From positions 1 through 53,534 of the forward strand of contig CAJQQR010000169.1 in NCBI GenBank assembly GCA_905480545.1: 53,534 nt of DNA. Reading direction: 5' to 3'. The DNA is from an uncultured Pirellulaceae bacterium (lineage in GTDB: Bacteria; Planctomycetota; Planctomycetia; Pirellulales; Pirellulaceae). Made by a program: the position numbers and the translations under genes. Position 1 is the stretch's first letter, and each line of letters opens with the position of its first letter. Of this stretch, positions 15,755 to 25,748 are shown one piece after another. Under the pieces are notes generated by a model that saw only the letters and a list, made by a program, of their open reading frames with translations, searched no databases and had not been told where the DNA came from.

Positions 15755-18034
15755 TTAGCGGGCGACAGGAGTTTTGAAGACTGCTTTAGAGGTCGACGAT
15801 TGCTGGAACCCACTCCCACCTAACGCTTTTTCTGATGGTGAGAAATTAAAATTCGTATGGCGAGGACTGGAACGTCTATCCCTTTGAATGGCTCCCGTTT
15901 TCGGTGCTGCGTTGATCGCCGGCGTACGAGTTGATTCCGCTCCGGTAGGCACGGGAGGATTCAGTTCACCCGTTTTGGGTAATTCATCATTCTGTGATTT
16001 CACGTCGGGGCGTGGAGCATTGTTCAGGCTGCTGTTCGGCAATATTTCACTTTTTATGTTGCGTGGCGGTGAGTCGACGATCGGGGCGATATTACTTGGG
16101 GCGATGTTTGTCGGGGCGATGTTTGTCGGGGGAAAGTCATTTGGTGCGTCACCGCGCATGATGGACATGGGAGTGGAGATCGACGTCCGGCGTTGTTCCA
16201 GTTTTTCGGAGGGATTCACATCTGTCAAAAACACGTTGTTGTAGCGAAGTAACGATCCTTTTTCGAAATGCACGTTTTTGATAGCAATCACGTACTCGAT
16301 TAGCGACTTGAAGAACTGTGAATCTGCGTTTGCAGCACGGCGCTGCGCGTAGAGCATGTCGCTAAGATCGACGCCGAAACTTCCTTCACGATCTAGTAAA
16401 ATCGCCAAGCGTTTTTTTGCGGCAAAACGTCGATTGAAGTTCAACTGCATCGCTTTATACGCTCGTCGGATGTTTCCATACTCGTTGCTCAAATTCGTCA
16501 ACACTTCACGCGACAATTCGTCCAATATGGACTGTTCACGACTGTATTTTAGTTGGGCTTGTCGGACCGCTGCATGGGCCTGCCGAAATCCGATCGGAAG
16601 AGCTGTTTCGATTCCTATACGCCATTCCTGAAAATCACCAGATGTTAGATCGGCATAAGCATTGTCAAACCGATCTATCCCGTCCCGATTTGAACCAAGC
16701 AGTTGTTTGCCGAACCCGCGAAAACGATAAAGGCCAACCAGGTCGACTCTTTGGAGCAAAAAGTTTCTGGTTGCAGCCAATTCCAGTCCATGGCGTTTCA
16801 GCAATAACTCTTGCCTTCGAATTTCAGCTCGGTTGGCAACCGCTTCTCTGGCAATTTCTGACCAATCGAAAAGGACTTCCGCAACTGCCGGGTCTTCCTT
16901 CGGGCGGATTTCCTTTGAATCATTGATTGGCCAGCCTATTAACAGACGAAGGCTTCGTTCGGCAACCTGAACGCCCACATTGCCGTTGAAAGTTCCACCA
17001 TGGCTTCCATTATTCGATCTTGTGCCGTCGATCACGCGTCCCGATTTCGCATTGACCACTTCTTCTTCAAATTCCCAGTATTGCTCACTAGCCTGTTCAT
17101 TCAAGACATTGGTACTGTTCTGAAGTCCTTCGCGTGCGCTCACTTTTTTCCAGGTGTCCATGGCGGCATCCCGAGCAGCAATTCTCGATTCGAGAAACCG
17201 GTATGCGTAATAGAGATCCCAATAAGCATTCTCAACATTGTTTACCATGTCGCGAACCGCAATTTCAAATTCCAACTGGCTCATGTCTGTATTCAGCCGC
17301 GCGAGTAGAACACCGTTGAAATTTTTGATTGTTCCATTCGGCCCAGCGATTTGATTGAATGCTACACCCCGCCCCTGAAGCAGCGGTTGGCGGACCTCAG
17401 CTTCGATATTTGTGTTCCATGCGCTCGGGAAAAGATTTGCGGGCGAGTTGTTGGCGTCGTATTCGAAATTTTGCCTGATCGCAAACTCTGTTCCCGACGA
17501 TGATGCCTTGGACAGTTCTACCTGGAAGGTAGAGAAATCCTGCTGAAACGTGTCGGCGCCTTGTAACTGGAATAAGTTGTTTGCCGCAAAGTCATTCTTC
17601 TCGGCAAATAAACTGCTAGCAAATACAGCATCGTATGCGCTCAACGATGCTTCGATACCCGTGATCGGATCAGTTTCCACAATGGCTGGATCGACAATCG
17701 TTCGGACTGCTTCCGGTGCTCGCACCAATCGTCCGCCGAGATCGCGAAGAATTCTTGAGTTCGTCAGAGCACTCATTACCGCTTCTTCAACCGACATATA
17801 ATAGGGTTCGCGGGGCTGGTCATCGACGGTCGCGGGCGGTTGGTCAAGGTCCTGAATTTGCGTGACGCCGTCCGGATCATTCACGTTTTGATATTGAACG
17901 GTGTCAACGAGTCCTCGATATTTTGAAATATCCGATTCGAATTCGATCAGATGTCTGGGCGTACCGCATCCATTCAGCAAACAGAGCAGCAAGGCCACTT
18001 TGCAGATGTTAAACGGTTTTTTGCGGAAAAACAT
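15755..18034 (-). CDS. TolC-family outer-membrane efflux lipoprotein with repeat-rich C-terminal tail
   Basis: An ATG at 18034 gives a lipoprotein signal: a basic start, a hydrophobic stretch and a LLNGC lipobox (Cys23). An upstream GTG at 18067 is less likely. The mature part shows TolC features: SVEEAVMSALTNSR, long helical pairs, VEVEAR-type segments such as IEAEVRQPLLQGRG, and NVENAYWDLYYAY. A second helical repeat runs from ~410 to 580. The last ~170 residues are low complexity, with NIAPT/NIAPS/NIAP repeats and Pro/Ser/Arg. The gene sits inside the T6SS locus but is transcribed convergently to the tssM-like gene and divergently from tssE. Its partner pump is not in the window. Confidence 0.82.
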   Translation of the reverse strand: MFFRKKPFNICKVALLLCLLNGCGTPRHLIEFESDISKYRGLVDTVQYQNVNDPDGVTQIQDLDQPPATVDDQPREPYYMSVEEAVMSALTNSRILRDLGGRLVRAPEAVRTIVDPAIVETDPITGIEASLSAYDAVFASSLFAEKNDFAANNLFQLQGADTFQQDFSTFQVELSKASSSGTEFAIRQNFEYDANNSPANLFPSAWNTNIEAEVRQPLLQGRGVAFNQIAGPNGTIKNFNGVLLARLNTDMSQLEFEIAVRDMVNNVENAYWDLYYAYRFLESRIAARDAAMDTWKKVSAREGLQNSTNVLNEQASEQYWEFEEEVVNAKSGRVIDGTRSNNGSHGGTFNGNVGVQVAERSLRLLIGWPINDSKEIRPKEDPAVAEVLFDWSEIAREAVANRAEIRRQELLLKRHGLELAATRNFLLQRVDLVGLYRFRGFGKQLLGSNRDGIDRFDNAYADLTSGDFQEWRIGIETALPIGFRQAHAAVRQAQLKYSREQSILDELSREVLTNLSNEYGNIRRAYKAMQLNFNRRFAAKKRLAILLDREGSFGVDLSDMLYAQRRAANADSQFFKSLIEYVIAIKNVHFEKGSLLRYNNVFLTDVNPSEKLEQRRTSISTPMSIMRGDAPNDFPPTNIAPTNIAPSNIAPIVDSPPRNIKSEILPNSSLNNAPRPDVKSQNDELPKTGELNPPVPTGAESTRTPAINAAPKTGAIQRDRRSSPRHTNFNFSPSEKALGGSGFQQSSTSKAVFKTPVAR
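16083..16127. repeat. 15-bp tandem repeat in the TolC-like gene
   Basis: Two perfect copies of GGGGCGATGTTTGTC (16098-16112 and 16113-16127) follow a degenerate copy (16083-16097). They encode the NIAPT/NIAPS repeats of the C-terminal tail on the minus strand. Confidence 0.8.
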
Positions 18035-18379
18035 GGCGCACGGACACAACGAAAATAGGACACACAATCGGATTTATCGGCATAATCGTTCTAAATCAAC
18101 ACACGAAAGCTGCAAGGAAATGATGCTTTTATGGACCGCATCAAGCGTTTTTCAAAATCGCAATCCAAATTCAATTTCGCTGGTGTTTCCTCAAAATACA
18201 TTCGTTTGGTGCGTTGGCGACCGATGACATGAGATCGCGTACTTCTCTTGGTCTTCCGATGCTTCGGAGTTTGCCCTGTTTGTGGGCTTTACAATTGAGC
18301 AATGACGGTATCCGATATTGCTTCATTCTCTAAGGTCCGTATGTTGGGCTCCGATAACCTTTAGAGTAAGTTGGGCAAC
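18035..18379. promoter_or_regulatory. Divergent upstream region between the TolC-like gene and tssE
   Basis: About 345 bases separate the two divergent starts and should carry both promoters. I see no long gene, hairpin or repeated motif here. The sequence before the tssE ATG (AGAGTAAGTTGGGC) is a weak ribosome binding region. Confidence 0.4.
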
Positions 18380-18880
18380 ATGGAAAAACTCGCTGCACAC
18401 GACCGGCTTCAACCGTCATTGTTGGAGCGGCTTGCGGATAATGAACCGCACAAAACGAAAGAGACGCGTGAAGATCAAGTTCAGACTCTGAATCAATTAA
18501 AAGAAGTTGTGATTCGGGATTTAAGTTGGCTATTAAATTGCAACAACATTCAATGTGCTATCGATCTTTCAGAATTTCCAGAAATTCAAACATGTGTTTT
18601 GAATTATGGTGTTCCGGGGTTCGCCGGTTCGTCGCTTTCGACGACCGATTTGTCTAAAATGGAAGGAAGCATTCATGACGCGATCGTTGCTTTCGAGCCA
18701 CGGATTATCGGCAAGACGGTGACGGTTAGCGCAAGTCTCGGAAAGTCGATGTTGTTTGGTCGAAAAACTGTATCGATTGAGATCGGAGGCAAGATTTGGG
18801 CTCAGCCATATTCTCTTGAGTTTCTGTTGCAATCAGAATTAGACTTGGACACCGGCGCCGTGGTCTCGGTCTCGAATTAA
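18380..18880 (+). CDS. tssE: T6SS baseplate protein TssE (gp25-like)
   Basis: TssE is the lysozyme-less gp25 homologue of the baseplate wedge. The 166-aa product starting MEKLAAHDRLQPSLLERL has the family N-terminal LLERL motif, QLKEVVIRDLSWLLN in the middle, VLNYGVPGF (the conserved NYG.P block), and a C-terminal strand region with FEPRIIGKTVTVSA. A TTG nine bases upstream is an alternative start. tssF follows after 16 bases and tssG overlaps tssF, so tssE-F-G is an operon. Confidence 0.9.
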   Translation: MEKLAAHDRLQPSLLERLADNEPHKTKETREDQVQTLNQLKEVVIRDLSWLLNCNNIQCAIDLSEFPEIQTCVLNYGVPGFAGSSLSTTDLSKMEGSIHDAIVAFEPRIIGKTVTVSASLGKSMLFGRKTVSIEIGGKIWAQPYSLEFLLQSELDLDTGAVVSVSN

Positions 18881-18896
18881 CAAAGCGGGAGAAGTG

Positions 18897-20777
18897 ATGG
18901 ATCAGCGATTACTCCAGTATTACAACAGTGAATTGCAATACATCCGAGGGATGGGAGCGGAATTCGCTAAAGCGTATCCGAAGATTGCACGACGACTCAA
19001 TTTGGACGAATTTGAATGCGCTGATCCGTATGTTGAACGATTGCTTGAGGGCTTTGCATTTATGGCGGCCCGAGTCCAATTAAAAATGGACGACGAGTTT
19101 CCGCGATTGACGCAACATCTGTTTGACATGGTGTACCCGGATTACCTTGCTCCGACACCGTCGATGGCCATCGCTCGGTTCCAGCCGAACTTTTCCGCTG
19201 GCGCACTTGACCAGGGTTTTGAAATCCCGCGTGGAACGAGTTTGCGAAGTTTAATTGGCGAGAGAGAGCAAACATCCTGCGAGTACCGAACCGCACATCC
19301 AGTTACGCTTTGGCCGATTGAGATTCAGCACGCAAATTATTTCAATCGAGAGTCTGTTCATGCCGCCTTGCCGGCAAAAGTTGCTAACGCAAATTCAGGT
19401 GTTCGCATCCAATTGAAAACGACAATTGAGACATTCGCCGAACTTCCATGCGATTCCCTCGAGTTCTTTCTGCACGGAAACTTGGAAAACGCAGTTCACC
19501 TTTATGAACAGATTTTCGCAAATACGACTTCGATCGGAATGCGCGACATCACCAATGACAAATGGTTGGGTTGGATTCCCAAAGAAGAATTAACTGCGGT
19601 TGGCTTCGACGATAAGGAATCGATGATTCCGTGCGGCAATCGTTCGTTTCAAGGTTATCGAATGTTGAAAGAGTACTTTGCCTTTCATCAGCGATTCCTG
19701 TTCTTTCGCATCAACGGATTGAAAAGACTAATTCAGCAATGCGAAAGCCGCGAAATTGAACTGTTTATACTTTTTGATCGAGTCGACCGTTCGATTGAAA
19801 CGACGGTAGATCAATCGAACTTTGTTTTAAATTGCGTTCCCTGCATCAATCTTTTTCCAAGACGAGCCGAACGTGTTCACGTCACACCAACCCAGCACGA
19901 ATTCCATATTGTCCCCGATCGCGTGCGTCCCATGGATATGGAAGTCTACCAAATCGAATCGGTGACTGGGTTGGGAAATGACTCGAATGAGGTGGCTCAG
20001 TTTTTACCGTTTTACAGTTTCAAACAAAATTCGCAGGACGCCAGTCAGGTTGACAATGCTTACTACACGATGCGGCGAACTCCACGGATTGCATCTGAGC
20101 GTCAACGAAGACTCGGATACCGAACAAATTATCTGGGAAGTGAATGTTATCTTTCCCTGGTCGACGGACACGCCGCACCATTGAATCCAGAAGTCGACCA
20201 GCTTGATGTACAAGTTTGGTGTACGAATCGTGACTTGCCGTTAAACATGGCTTTAAATTCCGGCGGCACTGACTTTACGATGGAAATCAGTGCACCGGTT
20301 CAGGCGATTGATGTATTGGTTGGTCCGACAGTACCGAGCGAGTCTCTTGCCAACCAGTCGGGCGACTTGCTCTGGCGTTTGGTTAACCACATGTCGCTCA
20401 ATTATCTGTCGGTCATCGACAGCGAGGACAATCGTGGTGCGGCGGCACTGCGAGGGTTGCTCAAGCTCTTTGGTAACAGCAACGAGATTTCGATTCAAAA
20501 GCAAATCGATGGAGTGCGATCAATTCAATCAAGCTCGATTACGCGGCGACTTCCTATTGCAGGTCCAATATCATTTGGACGCGGATTGGAAATTAAATTA
20601 AATTTGGACGAAAGTAACTTTCAGGGTTATGGTGTTTTCCTGATGGGTGCAGTGCTATCGCAGTTCTTTCAGCGATTTGCCTCAATCAATTCATTCACAG
20701 AGACGGTACTGCTTACCGACAAACGCAACGAGGTTATGCGATGGGCTCCGACCCTTGGCAATCGGAAGATTCTTTAA
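18897..20777 (+). CDS. tssF: T6SS baseplate protein TssF (VasA)
   Basis: TssF is the main wedge protein of the T6SS baseplate, partnering TssG. The ATG at 18897 follows GCGGGAGAAG and gives MDQRLLQYYNSELQYIRGMGAEFAKAYPKIARRL, the family N-terminal block. Further landmarks are DPYVERLLEGFAFMAARVQ and the middle NCVPCINLFPRRAERV..TPTQHEFHIVPD segment. The C-terminal part has LLRWL-like and MGAVLSQFFQRFASINSFTET sequences typical of the family. The length of 626 aa is normal. Its end overlaps tssG by 37 bases. Confidence 0.94.
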   Translation: MDQRLLQYYNSELQYIRGMGAEFAKAYPKIARRLNLDEFECADPYVERLLEGFAFMAARVQLKMDDEFPRLTQHLFDMVYPDYLAPTPSMAIARFQPNFSAGALDQGFEIPRGTSLRSLIGEREQTSCEYRTAHPVTLWPIEIQHANYFNRESVHAALPAKVANANSGVRIQLKTTIETFAELPCDSLEFFLHGNLENAVHLYEQIFANTTSIGMRDITNDKWLGWIPKEELTAVGFDDKESMIPCGNRSFQGYRMLKEYFAFHQRFLFFRINGLKRLIQQCESREIELFILFDRVDRSIETTVDQSNFVLNCVPCINLFPRRAERVHVTPTQHEFHIVPDRVRPMDMEVYQIESVTGLGNDSNEVAQFLPFYSFKQNSQDASQVDNAYYTMRRTPRIASERQRRLGYRTNYLGSECYLSLVDGHAAPLNPEVDQLDVQVWCTNRDLPLNMALNSGGTDFTMEISAPVQAIDVLVGPTVPSESLANQSGDLLWRLVNHMSLNYLSVIDSEDNRGAAALRGLLKLFGNSNEISIQKQIDGVRSIQSSSITRRLPIAGPISFGRGLEIKLNLDESNFQGYGVFLMGAVLSQFFQRFASINSFTETVLLTDKRNEVMRWAPTLGNRKIL

Positions 20778-21760
20778 AAGAACTTTCTGAAAAGCCATAC
20801 CGTTACAGCTTTTATTCCGCCATGCGGCTTCTTGAGTGCAGTGCATCATCGTCGCCGAGGCTGGGCGAATCGGCCAAACCGACAGAAGAAATCGTTCGGC
20901 TCGGACAACGGCCGTCGATGAACTTCGCATCCTCGACAATCGCTTCGGTCAAATGGGAATCAGCCAATCAAAAGTGGTATGTTGACTGTAAATTTCTGGG
21001 TCTGTTTGGACCGCATGGCGCATTTCCCATTCAGTTTACTGAATACGCGATGGCAAGGGCACGAGACTTTCGAGACGAGACTTTTCAGCGATTTACAGAT
21101 TGCTTTAGCCATCGATTGTTGAGTTTTTTCTATCGAGCCTACGCATCGGTTGAACCGACTATTCAATTCGATCGTCCAAAGGATGATCGTTTTTCCAGTT
21201 ACGTCGGTTCGTTGATGGGGATTGGAACCGAGGAATTGCAAGACCGCGATTCGTTAAATGATCTTACGAAGCTGTTTTATGCTGGGCATTTCTCGCAGCA
21301 GAATCATCATGCCGACGGTTTGCAATCGATTCTCACGGACTACTTCAGCGTCCCGATCGACGTTGAGCAATTTGTTGGGAATTGGTTGACAATTCCGGAA
21401 ACCAATCAGCTACTTCTTGGCAGGTCACCAGAAACCGGGGCGTTAGGTAAAACCACATCAATTGGATCAAAGGTATGGGAATGCCAACAGTGCATTCGAG
21501 TTAATCTTGGCCCGATTCCGATGGATAAGTATCAAGCTTTTCTGCCCGGTGGAGCATGCCTAACGATTTTGGCCGATATTATCAAAAACTATTCGGGACT
21601 CGTTTTGGATTGGCAAGCAAAGGTGATCTTGGAAAAAAAAGACGTTCCGCAGATGCAACTTGGTTCCAATATTCAGGTTGGTTGGGTCTCTTGGTTGAAT
21701 CGCTGTCCGCCAGATGAGGATCCTCAGGACCTTGTCCTTCACTCCGAAAAAATGGCCTAA
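20741..21760 (+). CDS. tssG: T6SS baseplate protein TssG (VasB)
   Basis: TssG is the second wedge protein, binding TssF and TssK. The family signature is present: PYRYSFYSAMRLLEC near the N-terminus, IVRLGQRPSMNFASS, GLFGPHGAFPIQFTEYA, and later FLPGGACLTILADIIKNYSGLVLDWQ. At 339 aa it is of normal length. The start ATG at 20741 is within the end of tssF and follows GAGGTTATGCG, so translation is probably coupled. Confidence 0.92.
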   Translation: MGSDPWQSEDSLKELSEKPYRYSFYSAMRLLECSASSSPRLGESAKPTEEIVRLGQRPSMNFASSTIASVKWESANQKWYVDCKFLGLFGPHGAFPIQFTEYAMARARDFRDETFQRFTDCFSHRLLSFFYRAYASVEPTIQFDRPKDDRFSSYVGSLMGIGTEELQDRDSLNDLTKLFYAGHFSQQNHHADGLQSILTDYFSVPIDVEQFVGNWLTIPETNQLLLGRSPETGALGKTTSIGSKVWECQQCIRVNLGPIPMDKYQAFLPGGACLTILADIIKNYSGLVLDWQAKVILEKKDVPQMQLGSNIQVGWVSWLNRCPPDEDPQDLVLHSEKMA

Positions 21761-22102
21761 GGATAATTCGCTCGGGCAAACGAAATCGCCGTTGCAAACG
21801 GCATTGGTCAGCCAATGGTTAACGACTTCTGACCCAAAGACCGATTCAATTTATCTGCGGCGTTTCGCGGGCATTTGGGAGCTCTCTGGTAGTCGATGAC
21901 AGGGGGCCTTTCTTCAATCGCAACAAACGGATCGTTTAGTTTTCCTGTCAAAGCGTTTGCGTCGTTTTGCCTTTTTGGACTTGAGATAAATCCGTAGCTG
22001 GATTTAAACAGAATCACCCGCGATTCTATGGCACCTACCATTCTTAAACGTTAAAATCTGGCTAAAGCCTATCATTGATCATCCGGAAAAAAAGGACTTC
22101 CA
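21761..22102. promoter_or_regulatory. Upstream region of the tssH operon
   Basis: The 342 bases between tssG and tssH contain no convincing gene. An AACGTTAA octamer lies at 22047-22054, 49 bases upstream of the tssH TTG start. AAGGA just before TTG is the ribosome binding site. The gap suggests tssH has its own promoter. Confidence 0.45.
22047..22054. promoter_or_regulatory. AACGTTAA motif upstream of tssH
   Basis: This octamer is the same as the repeated motif in the tssA/tssM-like spacer and upstream of tagJ. It is a candidate shared operator. Evidence is recurrence and position only. Confidence 0.3.
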
Positions 22103-24790
22103 TTGAGCGAAATAAATCGAGCAAATCTTTTCGGCAAGCTGAATTCATTGGCTTACAAATCGATTGAAAGTGCGACCACTTTCTGCAAAATGCGAGGTAA
22201 TCCGTACGTTGAATTGGTGCATTGGATTTATCAGATCATTCAACTTCCAGATTCGGATATCCATAAAATACTTCGACATTTCGAGGTTGATCCATCAAAA
22301 GTTGCCAGCGATATGACGGCCGCGTTGGACCGATTACCCCGTGGCGCAACTTCGATTTCAGACCTTTCACCTCATGTTGAAGAATCGGTCGAACGCGGAT
22401 GGGTCTATGCAACTCTTTTGTGCGGCGACTTTCAAGTTCGTTCCGGACATTTGATTTTAGGCATGCTGAAAACAAAGAGCTTGGCTTATGTCTTAAACGA
22501 GATTTCGCCGGAATTTTCAAAGATTGATCAGGCCGCTTTGTCGGATGGCTTCGCAAAGATTGTTGCGGGCTCACCAGAAGATTCGATGCAATCGACCGAT
22601 GGCGTTGGCGGAGGAGCAGTACCGGGTGAGGCTAGCGGGGCGATCTCACCGGCTCAAATGGGTAAGCAAGAAGCTCTTGCTCAATTCACCAACGATCTTA
22701 CCGAGCAGGCTCGAAACGGCGAAATCGATCCAATCGTCGGGCGTGATGCCGAGATTCGCCAGGTCGTTGACATTTTAATGCGACGACGCCAAAACAATCC
22801 GATTTTGACGGGCGAAGCTGGGGTTGGAAAAACTGCTGTCGTGGAGGGCTTTGCGCTTAGAATTGCGAGCGGGGATGTTCCCGAATCGATGCAAAACGTT
22901 CGGTTGCTTTCGCTTGATATCGGGCTCTTGCAAGCTGGGGCAAGCATGAAAGGCGAATTTGAGAACCGATTGCGACAAGTGATCGAAGAAGTGCAGTCAT
23001 CCGAAAAACCGATCATTCTATTTATCGACGAAGCCCACACTTTGATCGGCGCCGGTGGAGCGGCTGGAACCGGTGACGCGGCAAACCTGTTAAAGCCCGC
23101 CTTGGCGCGTGGCACGCTAAAAACGATCGCCGCAACAACTTGGGCGGAATACAAAAAACATATCGAAAAAGATCCAGCGCTGACACGACGCTTTCAGGTC
23201 GTGCAGGTACTCGAGCCGTCTGAGGAAAAAGCGGTATTGATGATGCGCGGTTTGGCATCGACTCTCGAACAACATCATCGGGTGCAAGTCCTTGACGAAG
23301 CTCTTGAATCGGCTGTGAAGCTTTCCCATCGTTACATTCCGGCTCGTCAATTGCCGGACAAGTCAGTGAGCGTGTTGGATACCTCATGTGCCCGAGTCGC
23401 GATCAGTCAAAATTCTGTCCCTGCAGAAGTCGAGGATTGTCGCCGTCAAATTGAGGCACTCAGAACCGAATTGGAAATCATTGACCGTGAAAGGTCAGTT
23501 GGTGTCGATATTGGTGAACGTCAAACCAAAGCAGACGAGCGACTTGCAGTTGCCCAAGAGCGATTGGTTGGGCTTGAAAAGCGATGGGATGACGAGAAGA
23601 AAATCGTCGATCGTATTTTAGCCGTTCGTGCGAAACTTCGTCAGGCTTCCGGCACGGTTGAAAAAACGCCCAGTGAGGAGGAAACAAAAATTTCGGATGA
23701 GGATCGTCAAAAACTTCTGGATAAACTTTCTGAATTGCAAACCCAGTTGCTCGAACTTCAGGGAGAAGAACCGCTGATTCTTCCCAGCGTCGACGCGCAA
23801 GCGGTTGCCTCGGTGATCGCGGACTGGACTGGCGTTCCGGTTGGGCGAATGGTCAAAGACGAAGTCCAAACCGTGTTGAATTTGGCCGAAGTCATGAACA
23901 AACGTGTTATCGGACAGGATCATGGTATGGAGATGATTGCCAAGCGGATTCAAACGTCGCGTGCAAGTTTGGATAACCCAAACAAACCGATCGGCGTGTT
24001 TATGTTGGCGGGTCCCTCCGGCGTCGGAAAAACCGAAACGGCGTTAACACTCGCTGAATCGCTGTACGGCGGTGAGCAAAACGTTATCACGATCAACATG
24101 AGCGAATTTCAAGAGGCTCACACGGTGTCGACATTGAAGGGGGCCCCTCCGGGCTACGTCGGTTATGGCGAGGGTGGAATTCTGACAGAAGCGGTCCGGC
24201 GACGTCCGTATAGCGTTGTGTTGCTCGATGAAGTTGAAAAAGCTCACCCAGATGTACATGAGATTTTCTTTCAAGTCTTCGATAAGGGAATCATGGAAGA
24301 CGGCGAAGGTCGACTCATTGACTTTAAAAATACGTTGATTTTATTGACTAGCAATGTCGGTAGCGATTTAATCATGAACATGTGCAAAGAACCAGATTTG
24401 ATACCTGATCCGTCAGTTCTTGCGCAAGCGATGCGAGAACCATTGCTGCAAGTCTTTCCCGCTGCATTGCTTGGGCGGATCGTCGTCATCCCGTACTTTC
24501 CGTTGAGCGATGCGATGATTTCTGAAATTTGCCGTTTGCAATTGGGTAGAATCGAAAAACGTGTTCGTGAAAACTACGGTATCCCGTTTACCTATGAAGA
24601 CGATGTGGTCAAGTTGATTGTAAAGCGATGTACTGAATTGGAGAGTGGCGGTCGAATGATCGATGCCATATTGACCAACACCATGCTTCCCAACATCAGC
24701 CGTGAGCTTTTACTTCGCAGCCTCGATGGGGATTCGCCGAAAAAAATCAGTATCAACGTTACTAACGACGAATTTGAATACAACTTCTAA
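22103..24790 (+). CDS. tssH: T6SS sheath disassembly ATPase TssH (ClpV)
   Basis: ClpV is a hexameric AAA+ ATPase of the ClpB/Hsp100 family that recycles contracted sheaths. The 895-aa protein has an N-terminal Clp-N domain (residues 1-150, including NPYVELVHWIYQI). The first nucleotide-binding domain has Walker A GEAGVGKT at about 237. A coiled-coil middle region runs from ~415 to 520, and the second nucleotide-binding domain has GPSGVGKT at about 637. The C-terminal domain closes with an arginine-finger region and CTELESGGRMID. The TTG start is supported by AAAGGA 7 bases upstream. It heads an operon with the 284-aa protein, PAAR and methyltransferase genes. Confidence 0.95.
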   Translation: MSEINRANLFGKLNSLAYKSIESATTFCKMRGNPYVELVHWIYQIIQLPDSDIHKILRHFEVDPSKVASDMTAALDRLPRGATSISDLSPHVEESVERGWVYATLLCGDFQVRSGHLILGMLKTKSLAYVLNEISPEFSKIDQAALSDGFAKIVAGSPEDSMQSTDGVGGGAVPGEASGAISPAQMGKQEALAQFTNDLTEQARNGEIDPIVGRDAEIRQVVDILMRRRQNNPILTGEAGVGKTAVVEGFALRIASGDVPESMQNVRLLSLDIGLLQAGASMKGEFENRLRQVIEEVQSSEKPIILFIDEAHTLIGAGGAAGTGDAANLLKPALARGTLKTIAATTWAEYKKHIEKDPALTRRFQVVQVLEPSEEKAVLMMRGLASTLEQHHRVQVLDEALESAVKLSHRYIPARQLPDKSVSVLDTSCARVAISQNSVPAEVEDCRRQIEALRTELEIIDRERSVGVDIGERQTKADERLAVAQERLVGLEKRWDDEKKIVDRILAVRAKLRQASGTVEKTPSEEETKISDEDRQKLLDKLSELQTQLLELQGEEPLILPSVDAQAVASVIADWTGVPVGRMVKDEVQTVLNLAEVMNKRVIGQDHGMEMIAKRIQTSRASLDNPNKPIGVFMLAGPSGVGKTETALTLAESLYGGEQNVITINMSEFQEAHTVSTLKGAPPGYVGYGEGGILTEAVRRRPYSVVLLDEVEKAHPDVHEIFFQVFDKGIMEDGEGRLIDFKNTLILLTSNVGSDLIMNMCKEPDLIPDPSVLAQAMREPLLQVFPAALLGRIVVIPYFPLSDAMISEICRLQLGRIEKRVRENYGIPFTYEDDVVKLIVKRCTELESGGRMIDAILTNTMLPNISRELLLRSLDGDSPKKISINVTNDEFEYNF

Positions 24791-24814
24791 TCGATAATTT
24801 CAGTCAGGCTCCCA

Positions 24815-25669
24815 ATGGCGTCCGTTAAAGTCAAATGCAAAGATTTGGTCAGCAAGTATACTCGGGACTGTCTGTCGTCGTCGCGCGAGCAATTGTTCAC
24901 CGCCGGTGAAATGAATGTCGACTTCGAGGCTTCGCTCGACGATAAGATGCTTGGCGATGTGAGAGAGTCTGAGCTTCAAAAGTACGTATACAGCTCGTTT
25001 AGATCCGATTTTGAAAATGGAATAAAGAGTGAACTTGGCGAATTCGTCACAGTGGTCAAGAATCTCTCGGATGCGGACCGAAACGGGGATACGAATGCGG
25101 CTTCGGCTGCAGGGAAAATGGTCACCCATTACAATAAGGTGCTCAAGTCGCTTGTCGAAGATGCTCGCACAATCGTTCGTGAACTGATTGTTCAAAAAGT
25201 AAAATCCAAAACCAATAGGGTCAATCCGAAACAGGTCACGTCTGTAGGCACATCGAGTTTCAAAGACATAAAACTCAATGCCGACGCATTCCTATCCAAA
25301 ATTAGTTCCAGCGCCGTGCAGGAAGACATCACTCCAACGCTTAAAAAGTCAAATGGCACGAAATGGTTGTATTTTGGCGCAGCTGCAACGGGTACTGCTG
25401 GCCGCGTGATCGTTGGCAAGAAGCCGGTGAAGGATAAAGAAATTAAAGAGCTTAGGTCGCTTGAGGATGTTCCCAACAATGCGACGCCATATGAAGGCGT
25501 AATTCGTGCCAGCAATACGTTTGCAGATATTCACTTTGTGAAAAAAACGTTGAAAGACAAGGATATTAAACAGTGTTTTGCCGCGTCTGCACCCAAATTT
25601 GGTAAGTTTAAAGTTGCGATCAAAACAATTGAATCACTTCCCCAAGATCTGAGAAGTTATGAAGGCTAG
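24815..25669 (+). CDS. Hypothetical T6SS-linked protein, 284 aa
   Basis: The gene lies 24 bases after tssH and 79 bases before PAAR. There is no signal peptide. The first ~150 residues are predicted mostly helical and rich in Lys, Ser, Asp and Glu. A Lys-rich linker (VQKVKSKTNRVNPKQ) follows, and then a mixed region with a Gly/Ala-rich WLYFGAAATGTAGRV patch near residue 190. No catalytic motif is recognised. By analogy with genes beside PAAR proteins, it could be an effector or an effector chaperone, or a sheath or spike accessory factor. That is inference from its position. Confidence 0.7.
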   Translation: MASVKVKCKDLVSKYTRDCLSSSREQLFTAGEMNVDFEASLDDKMLGDVRESELQKYVYSSFRSDFENGIKSELGEFVTVVKNLSDADRNGDTNAASAAGKMVTHYNKVLKSLVEDARTIVRELIVQKVKSKTNRVNPKQVTSVGTSSFKDIKLNADAFLSKISSSAVQEDITPTLKKSNGTKWLYFGAAATGTAGRVIVGKKPVKDKEIKELRSLEDVPNNATPYEGVIRASNTFADIHFVKKTLKDKDIKQCFAASAPKFGKFKVAIKTIESLPQDLRSYEG

Positions 25670-25748
25670 ACGCCCGCTACGCACTTCATTCGATTTTTCC
25701 AGGCGATTGTACCGCTGAGTTCGACGAATTTCGAGTTAGGAATTAACA

